Assembly (NCBI GenBank): GCA_965279285.1
Contig: OZ257148.1
Location: forward strand, 1,674,001 to 1,738,000
DNA length: 64,000 nt
Source: G965279335 sp965279285
GTDB taxonomy: Bacteria > Pseudomonadota > Gammaproteobacteria > DSM-16500
Direction of reading: 5' to 3'
The notes beneath the pieces are model-generated. The model had not been told where the DNA came from, did no database searches, and saw nothing but the letters and a program-made list of their open reading frames with translations. The position numbers were made by a program, and so were the translations under genes. This document shows positions 30,901 through 37,340 of this stretch, piece after piece. Within the stretch, counting starts at the first letter, position 1. Every line of letters begins with the position of its first letter.

Positions 30901-33900
30901 TCTATCAAAAACATCTAAAAGAAATACCAGAATTAGAGAAATTAATTACCACACCATTTTTATTGTTGATCATGGTGCAAGTATTGCCCGGTATCGTTGA
31001 GGAAATAGCAAAACTTAACAAAGACAAAAAAGATGAGAAAGGTGGTGTTGACACCACCTTACAGCTTACGCGTGCGAAACTGTATGATCGTTTTGTCGAA
31101 AACTGGTTTCTGCGCGAAAAAAATAAATTGAATCTAGCTTCGCCGAAGCAATTCGAATGTCCCCCTGATATCATAAAAAACTACTGGCAATTTTGTTTGG
31201 GATTAGCGCAAAAGTTACATAAATTAGCTCCTGCTACAGCAGTGCAATATCCCTTTGTTGCTATAAGCCCAGCGTGTGGGAATTTAGATTTAGGAGAAGA
31301 AGAATCAAAACCAATTAACTCTGATGGTTTACAAGGTCCTTGGGTAGAAAAATTCTTTGGCAATAAAGATACTAACATTGCATTAGCCCGTAAAGGCAGT
31401 CCATTACGAGTAGATACGGGGAATTGGCACCAATTTATCCATGCTTCTTTAATTGATTATTTCCTGACTACCAGTGTGTGGAAGCAATCTAAACCGGTGA
31501 TTGCGCCTGAGGTGAAAGACACTGTAAAAATTGATGTCCAACCACCGGTTTCACCCACAGCAACAAAAACTGTTACTGAATTATATAGTATGCAGTTGAT
31601 GCAAAATAGCTCTGAAAGTATTTTGACAGGAGCTTTATTAACTCGTGATCAAATTTTCTTTTTAGCGGATAGGGTAAAACAAGACAAAGAGGGTAAAGAC
31701 AAAGAAGACAAATTTGAAAATTATTTATGGAAGTTGGTTGAGCGCTCTAAACAAGAACCCGCCATGGCTCAAGCCGCTGCCAATGCCATAACGATTTTAA
31801 ATGCAGCAGGCGTGAGCTTTGCAAGCAGAGACTTACGCAAAATTAACATTCCGGGCGCTGATTTGAGCTCTGGGATTTTAGATAGTACCCAGCTCCAAGG
31901 TGCCAATATGACGGGAGTCAACTTACAAGGCGCTTGGTTACGTGAAGCAAATTTGAGTGGGGCTCAATTAAAAGATATTAATTTTGGTGAGTTGCCGTTG
32001 CTTCTGTTAAAAGGTGGATGCAATTCCATTCAGTACTCTCCTAATGGTCTTTGGTTAGCAGTGGCAAGTGGTAATGAGATCATTGTATACGATGCTCAAA
32101 GCAGAGAATGTATTCAAACGCTAACGGGACATAAGGACAATGTGTTGAGTGTCGCCTGGGATCATGAAAGCAAGCACCTGGCATCAGGAAGTGATGATAA
32201 GACGGTGCGCATATGGAAAGCGTCGAGTGGTAAAGCATTACGGGTGCTGCAAGGGCATACGCGTTCAGTAAGCAGTGTTGCCTGGGACCATGAGAGCAAG
32301 CGCCTGGCATCAGGAAGTTTGGATAGTACGGTGCGCCTATGGGAAGCGTCGAGTGGCAAAGCATTACGGGTGCTGCAAGGGCATACGGATTCAGTAAACA
32401 GTGTTGCCTGGGACCATGAGAGCAAGCGCCTGGCATCAGGAAGTCGGGATAAAACAGTGCGCCTATGGGAAGCGTCAAGTGGTAAAGCATTACGGGTGCT
32501 GCAAGGGCATACGCATTCAGTAAGCAGTGTTGCCTGGGACCATGAGAGCAAGCGCCTGGCATCAGGAAGTTGGGATAACACGGTGCGCCTATGGGAAGCG
32601 TCGAGTGGCAAAGAATTATGCGTGCTGCAAGGGCATACGCGTTTAGTAACCAGTGTTGCCTGGGACCATGAGAGCAAGCGCCTGGCATCAGGAAGTGATG
32701 ATAATACGGTGCGCCTATGGGAAGCGTCGAGTGGCAAAGCATTACGGGTGCTGCAAGGGCATACGGGTTCAGTAAACAGTGTTGCCTGGGACCATGAGAG
32801 CAAGCGCCTGGCATCAGGAAGTTGGGATAGTACGGTGCGCCTATGGGAAGCGTCGAGTGGCAAAGCATTACGGGTGCTGCAAGGGCATACGGGTTCAGTA
32901 AACAGCGTTGCCTGGGACCATGAGAGCAAGCGCCTGGCATCAGGAAGTGATGATTATACAGTGCGCCTATGGGAAGCGTCGAGTGGTAAAGCATTACGGG
33001 TGCTGCAAGGGCATACGCGTTTAGTAAACAGTGTTGCCTGGGACCATGAGAGCAAGCGCCTGGCATCAGGAAGTCGTGATAACACAGTGCGACTATGGGA
33101 AGCGTCGAGTGGCAAAACATTACGGGTGCTGCAAGGGCATACAGGTTGGGTGAGCAGTGTTGCCTGGGACCATGAGAGCAAGCGCCTGGCATCAGGAAGT
33201 TGGGATAACACGGTGCGCCTATGGGAAGCGTCGAGTGGCAAAGCATTACGGGTGCTGCAAGGGCATACAGATTGGGTGAACAGTATTGCCTGGGACCATG
33301 AGAGTAAGCGCCTGGCATCAGGAAGTGATGATAATACGGTGCGCCTATGGGAAGCGTCGAGTGGCAAAGCATTACGGGTGCTGCAAGGGCATACTAAACG
33401 GGTAAGCAGTGTTGCCTGGGACCATGAGAGCAAGCGTGTGGCATCAGGAAGTTATGATAACACGGTGCGCCTATGGGAAGCGTCGAGTGACAAAGCATTA
33501 CAGTTGCTGCAAGGGCATACGGATTCAGTAAACAGTGTTGCCTGGGACCATGAGAGCAAGTATCTGGCATCAGGAAGTGATGATAAAACGGTGCGCCTAT
33601 GGGAAGCGTCAAGTGACAAAGCATTACAGTTGCTGCAAGGGCATACGGATTCAGTAAACAGTGTTGCCTGGGACCATGAAAGCAAGTATCTGGCATCAGG
33701 AAGTAATGATAAAACGGTACGAATATGGAAAGTGGCGACAGGAAATTTATTAGGCTACTTACAATTTCCATATGATGTTACCCATTGCGCCTGGGCAAAA
33801 TCCACCCCTGGTCAAGAACGTTTAGCAGTAGCTTTTGGTAATGGTATTGCTTGTTTTACGTTATCAATTGGCAATAATTCCTTCAAAGCAGAGCTCAATT

Positions 33901-34256
33901 GGTTAGCCATACCAGGCATCCCGTTACATGCCTCCCAAATAAATATCACTGATGCAATAGGCTTAAGTACATCCAACCAATTATTACTTGAACAACACAA
34001 TGCGATAGGTAAACCTTCCGTCATGACCAACACGGTATTAGATGCAAAAGACAGCAAACAAGCCGTAACTGCATCACAATCAACTTCAACAGCCACTGCT
34101 GCAACAGCCACTGCTGCAACAGGTACGGCAACCAGTTCAGCAGGCAATAATGCGCATGCGCTTTTTGCGAAAGCAACTCCCAAGCCGCCGCTTCCGCCAA
34201 GGCCTCCGATTCCACCAAAACCACAATTTTTATCTAACACTGGGGCAAAAAAATAA
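27990..34256 (+). CDS. NTase-NACHT-pentapeptide-WD40 NLR-like protein
   Basis: This is a 2088-residue multidomain protein. Residues about 199-216 hold a nucleotidyltransferase-type motif (GSLARSE...SDIEF, DUF294/GlnD-like). A NACHT/STAND NTPase follows, with Walker A GEAGAGKST at about 780 and Walker B LLLIADGYDEM ending near Asp867-Glu870. Residues 1289-1330 are pentapeptide repeats (GADLS, GANMT, GAWLR, GAQLK). Residues 1378-1923 are 13 WD40 repeats of exactly 42 residues, flanked by one divergent blade on each side. The C-terminus is Ala/Thr-rich and then proline-rich (PPLPPRPPIPPKP). No signal peptide or membrane segment is seen. The architecture is that of NLR-like sensors: repeats bind a ligand and NACHT oligomerises. 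It could be a phage or conflict sensor of the bacterium or an effector acting in a eukaryotic host; the proline tail, a typical SH3-ligand pattern, favours the second. Ribosome site AAGGAA precedes the ATG. Confidence 0.88.
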   Translation: MQGITLSSAAISAIDKIKILQKYGEEKITAAQDQKITSHARYEHCLQAAYYYQAAWALAKDNKEEKSAILQQIKNIEQNFSRLAFDPLPATFASVALPDAKQQAVLQDVQLNCLGINPHKKKLLAIRQDVKAKLTSYQESSNIKTTTLSDQKPLTMQSIYQDITCRINKLFTDIIEESIKQYNELTGIKKITCDYTFIALGSLARSEITPYSDIEFGLLIENKDDKANQDNKIYFRNLCRLINFKLLALAETPASAIKIKMPIVDGKLILDPIPKGLCIDACVPGGYKNPLGKRNNKGDIEFELIGTPKELADYQDEKHYSENGKLNGEPFLPGSLVHSCCIVASANQKVNLLQQYHKLVIEKLETPITIKPEMLSGKAYELTLRKKRALKLLYVDLERFQLKLGRQEPGQRLFSVKHDFYRLLNTIIDQLAHYYGNEKLSLWDRVNYFSTEKTDPKTSKIFDEKTSQQLKTAIDTIVEMRLAIYCDADEQIEITEFKGFVEMFEATGDFDEKSILPTPNKKYTLKMKAIFEALKTEFMLHKMAKNFCDNFLDDKWHKGIKVIDDKFAKARILDFLYKKEKALALYSDCLQDEKNDDYQECLVYRAFAYHPVKQRLDSIDDFYTLRSGFNHLSSENLDKQLKFARYIVLFVPLLVEHRFYPEANDSLQKAELIFRNQLGKAHPEYDELLLLQALMNQKMAEDKNVQSSLRHEISEKNAVIEKILKLRQAVLDDKFITDELAYYVEPNGQTAPGIDDISPLASWIKEKLLDGDARVLLLQGEAGAGKSTFNRHLLRQLWDDDAWKNFKAGSAAPDAYLPIFIPLAWSSVNPNKLLNHLDIYIPDSKDKFTKTEIKVIASQYRLLLIADGYDEMPQKESINLYDENNFNDYNGRVKLIISCRMQRVQELNESRVFIPHDKKSDGKEQGVIYKKRYVAAFDKTQITDYLGKYIAKKIKEKEDEKELIVWPDVAIYQKHLKEIPELEKLITTPFLLLIMVQVLPGIVEEIAKLNKDKKDEKGGVDTTLQLTRAKLYDRFVENWFLREKNKLNLASPKQFECPPDIIKNYWQFCLGLAQKLHKLAPATAVQYPFVAISPACGNLDLGEEESKPINSDGLQGPWVEKFFGNKDTNIALARKGSPLRVDTGNWHQFIHASLIDYFLTTSVWKQSKPVIAPEVKDTVKIDVQPPVSPTATKTVTELYSMQLMQNSSESILTGALLTRDQIFFLADRVKQDKEGKDKEDKFENYLWKLVERSKQEPAMAQAAANAITILNAAGVSFASRDLRKINIPGADLSSGILDSTQLQGANMTGVNLQGAWLREANLSGAQLKDINFGELPLLLLKGGCNSIQYSPNGLWLAVASGNEIIVYDAQSRECIQTLTGHKDNVLSVAWDHESKHLASGSDDKTVRIWKASSGKALRVLQGHTRSVSSVAWDHESKRLASGSLDSTVRLWEASSGKALRVLQGHTDSVNSVAWDHESKRLASGSRDKTVRLWEASSGKALRVLQGHTHSVSSVAWDHESKRLASGSWDNTVRLWEASSGKELCVLQGHTRLVTSVAWDHESKRLASGSDDNTVRLWEASSGKALRVLQGHTGSVNSVAWDHESKRLASGSWDSTVRLWEASSGKALRVLQGHTGSVNSVAWDHESKRLASGSDDYTVRLWEASSGKALRVLQGHTRLVNSVAWDHESKRLASGSRDNTVRLWEASSGKTLRVLQGHTGWVSSVAWDHESKRLASGSWDNTVRLWEASSGKALRVLQGHTDWVNSIAWDHESKRLASGSDDNTVRLWEASSGKALRVLQGHTKRVSSVAWDHESKRVASGSYDNTVRLWEASSDKALQLLQGHTDSVNSVAWDHESKYLASGSDDKTVRLWEASSDKALQLLQGHTDSVNSVAWDHESKYLASGSNDKTVRIWKVATGNLLGYLQFPYDVTHCAWAKSTPGQERLAVAFGNGIACFTLSIGNNSFKAELNWLAIPGIPLHASQINITDAIGLSTSNQLLLEQHNAIGKPSVMTNTVLDAKDSKQAVTASQSTSTATAATATAATGTATSSAGNNAHALFAKATPKPPLPPRPPIPPKPQFLSNTGAKK
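32121..33758 (+). repeat. Thirteen 126-bp WD40-coding tandem repeats
   Basis: Thirteen in-frame units of 126 bases encode WD40 blades. Units 2-10 are almost identical at the nucleotide level, including silent positions. Differences cluster at three sites: the two codons after GHT (RS, DS, HS, RL, GS, GS, RL, GW, DW, KR, DS, DS in units 2-13), the x of SGSxD (D, L, R, W, D, W, D, R, W, D, Y, D, N) and the x of DxT (K, S, K, N, N, S, Y, N, N, N, N, K, K). The array is visibly more GC-rich than its flanks. The long open frames on the opposite strand here are a by-product of the repeat. Confidence 0.97.
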
Positions 34257-34318
34257 AGTAAGTAAGGTAGCCATTGAAAAGATAACCCTAAGTGTTATAA
34301 TTGTGTATAAGGATACAA

Positions 34319-34683
34319 ATGAGAATTTTCAAGCATAGAAGCTTTCATCAATGTGCTAAGTCAGAAGGGTTAGCTGACAGCGCTCTAAAAAAGGCCGTTG
34401 AAGAGATGAGAAAGGACTTTATGAAGGAAATCTCGGAAGTGGGTTATACAAGAAAAGGGTAGCTTTACCAGGGAAAGGAAAAAGAGGCAGCTATCGAACC
34501 CTGGTAGCATTTAGAAAGGAAGAAACTGCTTTTTTTGTGTATGGATTTGCAAAAAATATTCGTGCAAACATAGATGATAGAGAAGAAAAAATTTACCGAC
34601 AGCTGGCAAAAAGCTTTCTTAATGCAGACGAAAAAATGATTAAAAAAATGGTAGAAAAAATTAAATTATTTGAGGTGAAATGA
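34319..34683 (+). pseudogene. RelE/HigB-type toxin, frameshifted
   Basis: The first frame runs from the ATG (MRIFKHRSFHQCAKSEGLAD) to an in-frame TAG at 34460. The rest of the toxin continues in the -1 frame (KRVALPGKGKRGSYRTLVAF, then FFVYGFAKN) to a TGA at 34681. Together they match the RelE-like family DUF1044, normally about 110-120 residues. The break falls at the A4G3 run 34453-34459. The end overlaps the antitoxin start in an ATGA, as in intact toxin-antitoxin operons. A programmed -1 shift is conceivable, but the run is not a canonical slippery heptamer, so I read this as an inactivated toxin. Confidence 0.8.
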
Positions 34684-34997
34684 AAAAGACTCTACTTGAA
34701 GTGGCGCATGAAATGGCTGCTGATCTATATGATGCGGGTGTAATTGATGCTGTAACAATGCGTGAGTATGAGTCTGTTTGTATTCCTCCCGTGCGTGATT
34801 TAAGCGCTCGTGAAATTAAACTTATTCGGTTGCATGAGAAGGTTAGTCAAGCAATATTTGCCAAATATCTCAACACAAGCACATCAACAGTAAGACAGTG
34901 GGAGCAGGGGGGTAAGCATCCTAGAGGAACTTCCCTTCGATTGCTTAATCTCATTGCGGCAAAAGGTCTCGAAGTTCTTTCTATGGTTGAGGCGTAG
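34680..34997 (+). CDS. HigA/NadS-like HTH antitoxin
   Basis: This 105-residue protein has a C-terminal XRE-type helix-turn-helix (VSQAIFAKYLNTSTSTVRQW, residues about 55-74) and an N-terminal dimerisation segment, the layout of type II antitoxins paired with DUF1044 toxins. Its ATG overlaps the toxin stop. The antitoxin frame is intact although the toxin is broken, which is the expected order of decay. It would repress its own promoter upstream of the toxin. With no working toxin it may persist only as a regulator or remnant. Confidence 0.85.
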   Translation: MKKTLLEVAHEMAADLYDAGVIDAVTMREYESVCIPPVRDLSAREIKLIRLHEKVSQAIFAKYLNTSTSTVRQWEQGGKHPRGTSLRLLNLIAAKGLEVLSMVEA

Positions 34998-35021
34998 GTT
35001 CTTGGTGGTGGAATATTTTTT

Positions 35022-35810
35022 TTATACTGCCCCATAGGTTGCATTTTCAATAATTTTCCAAGTTACATTCCGTGTTGCATTTGATATTTCTATGCCTTGC
35101 ATCAGTGGAACATAATCCACTCGTTTTTGTTGCGCTAAATGTTTTTTCAATACATTGGCTAATTCAGTGGCGCCTACTATTTCTAACAAATACCCCAGTC
35201 GTTGTTTCCATGCGAGAGTAGATTGACTTTTAGCAATAGCAAGTAATTGATCTGGCTTCATGCTTTCCTGAAGTTCTGCAAGGATGGCGGCAATATGATT
35301 TAGCCCACCAGACTGATGAGGATAATTGAGTAAGTCCATCACAGTGCCTTCGGGAGTGGATACCTTGAGCATGCTTTTAGCGGTAGAGATGCTTTGTACA
35401 GGAGTTTCACGCAAATGTCGATTAGCAATGAAACGGATTTTCACTTTTCCACATAGGATTTGAGGTTTGGTACGCCCGTCAATCATGACTTGGAAAACCT
35501 GTACAGCTTGATGAGTGGCTCCATGATATCAAGCAGCAGTAAGCAGTCCCCTGTAATATGGACATTGCCAGTATTCCATTAAGTAAGGAATAAAGTGCTC
35601 AGCTGGAAGGCAGCCCAAGATTTGATATTCGGGTGGCACAATAACGTAAAATCCTTTGGCAGGCGTGGCTAACTCATTTTTGGTAAGCAGATGCTTTACG
35701 GAAGAGTAAATTGCTTCTGCTGATTTATTTAGAGCTGATTGAGCTTGCTGGACAGTAAAACTGCATTTACCATGCTTCACGAGATCATTAATGTAATCGC
35801 CAAAGGTCAT
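35022..35810 (-). pseudogene. AbiEi-like antitoxin with internal stop
   Basis: Two reading-frame pieces, 35810-35532 and 35528-35022, are in the same frame and separated by one TGA (complement of 35529-35531). Read through, they give a single 262-residue protein: an N-terminal winged-helix segment (SFTVQQAQSALNKSAEAIYS), then YYRGLLTAA-stop-YHGATHQAVQVFQV, then a C-terminal half rich in Leu. This is the pattern of AbiEi-type transcriptional regulators of type IV toxin-antitoxin systems. No AbiEii nucleotidyltransferase toxin follows. Since a single base change explains the stop, the inactivation looks recent. Family assignment is from the motif pattern only. Confidence 0.7.
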
Positions 35811-36054
35811 AACGGTTCCAGTCTGATTAACCAGCTAAAATAGGTGGTTAATATGATTATAGCCGTTAACTGACTTATTTGCCGATGCAAAAGCTATCTC
35901 ACCAATTCTGCACCAGATTAGGGTTAGTTAACTGTTGGCAGCTCTATTGACTTTGCTCACAGATTATTTTCTGCACCTAGTGCTAATCAACCTATTAAGA
36001 ATTAGGATATTCGTCCTCTACAACATGCCACAGAGCTACATAGTTAGTAAAAGA

Positions 36055-37029
36055 CTATTTTAAGTAAAATTTAGATATCGATCCGCTAGTCGTTCCAAAA
36101 GATTCATTCGCATGGTAAATATGATCTTGATCATTCTTGCCAGCATCACCAGAAGCAGTAGAAGAATCGGTTAAAGAGATATTTACTGAATTAAGAACAG
36201 CCATAAAATTACTTGGAATTGAAGAAAAGAAGGCATTTCTTAATTGAATTCTGCTAGCTGTTGTGATACCAACTTTGACGAAAGCTGATTTACATGGTTC
36301 AAGCGGTTCATTTGAAGAGTGTTCTATATCATATTGATTTTTCACTTGCACATACTCTTGGTAACCTCCAGATTCACTGATTGAAAGAATTAGGTTTTGA
36401 ACACTTTTCAGGTAAATTCCACCCATTTGTGCTGTACTATAATTATTTAATGGTTTAAGAAACTCTATCCTCAAAAAATTACTTAAGGAAAATTTTGTAT
36501 CAAACTGATACCTATGATGATGAAATCTAGGTTCAGCACGTGCGAACAGAGGTGCGCAATCAATATTAAAAGTTGCAGCGACAGCTAAAGTCTTTGGAAT
36601 ATCGCTGTCATTCTTAATTTCAAAAACAGTTTCAGCGCTATAAACGGCTTGTCCGGTTGTAATGGAACTTTCACTTTCATGTTTAAGATGATAATTTTCA
36701 ATAGCTATACTTAGCGCTTTACTTTTTGAATTAATATCAGGCTTTGCCAAAACTGCATTGCCTTTAAAATCACTGTTAGTTTTGTAGAAACTATATTTAT
36801 TAAGAGCAACCTCTGATTTCTTACAATCTTTATTATCAGAATTATCCGAAACTTCCGCAGGAATAAATGACGAATTTCCCGTAAAATAACTTATTGATCG
36901 CTCATTACTATTTAAAAAAAAATTTTTAGGAGTGTAAATTGAATATCTTATCGGAAAGACCATTTTTTTAGTCGTTTTATTATAACTCTTGCATAATGAA
37001 CGTGCTAATAATTGAGTTAATAAAGTCAT
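36055..37029 (-). CDS. Unknown protein with a mitochondrial-type leader
   Basis: I do not recognise this 324-residue protein. A good ribosome site (AAAGGAGA) fixes the start. The first 42 residues contain 8 Arg/Lys and no Asp or Glu (start MTLLTQLLARSLCKSYNKTT), a composition like a mitochondrial presequence. It is not a Sec signal because there is no hydrophobic core. The body has beta-rich, polar sequence with a His cluster (RFHHHRYQF) near residue 170 and a Ser/Thr-rich C-terminus (NESFGTTSGS). It is divergent from the isocitrate dehydrogenase gene, which has a similar leader. A secreted effector aimed at the host mitochondrion is possible but unproven. Confidence 0.6.
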   Translation of the reverse strand: MTLLTQLLARSLCKSYNKTTKKMVFPIRYSIYTPKNFFLNSNERSISYFTGNSSFIPAEVSDNSDNKDCKKSEVALNKYSFYKTNSDFKGNAVLAKPDINSKSKALSIAIENYHLKHESESSITTGQAVYSAETVFEIKNDSDIPKTLAVAATFNIDCAPLFARAEPRFHHHRYQFDTKFSLSNFLRIEFLKPLNNYSTAQMGGIYLKSVQNLILSISESGGYQEYVQVKNQYDIEHSSNEPLEPCKSAFVKVGITTASRIQLRNAFFSSIPSNFMAVLNSVNISLTDSSTASGDAGKNDQDHIYHANESFGTTSGSISKFYLK

Positions 37030-37340
37030 ATTGGTATTTCTCCTTTAATAAAAATAAATAAAATATTAATATAAATTTGATGTTATTGATTATGTTAGGA
37101 ATTGAGCTGCATTAATAATTAATAATTTTTATAAATTAGATAAATATATGTTTATATGAAAATTTTTTTGTTGAGAACAAATTTTTCAAAAAAAAGTTCA
37201 TTCATTTCATTGTAAATAATAGGGTTAACTTTAAACTATAAATTTTTATATATACTTACAATTAATAATATTAATTATTCTTGATTACATTTTCATGATA
37301 AATATGACCTTCTCTTATCACTAATCTAAGGATCAATACA
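37030..37340. other. AT-rich divergent intergenic region
   Basis: These 311 bases separate two divergent genes and are extremely AT-rich, with many A and T runs. They must hold both promoters, but AT content is so high that individual boxes cannot be told from background. No hairpin with a GC stem and no open frame of note is seen. Confidence 0.5.

Noticed and set aside
32080..33433. Long open frames on the minus strand across the WD40 repeats (up to 430 codons)
   Set aside because: They arise because the 126-base repeat lacks stops in those frames; the products are Cys/His/Pro-rich periodic sequence with no separate start signals.
32121..33758. CRISPR-like array
   Set aside because: Repeats are contiguous, in frame and code for WD40 blades; there are no spacers.
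34451..34462. Programmed -1 frameshift in the RelE-type toxin
   Set aside because: The A4G3 run is not a canonical slippery heptamer and other neighbours are clearly decayed; a mutation is simpler.
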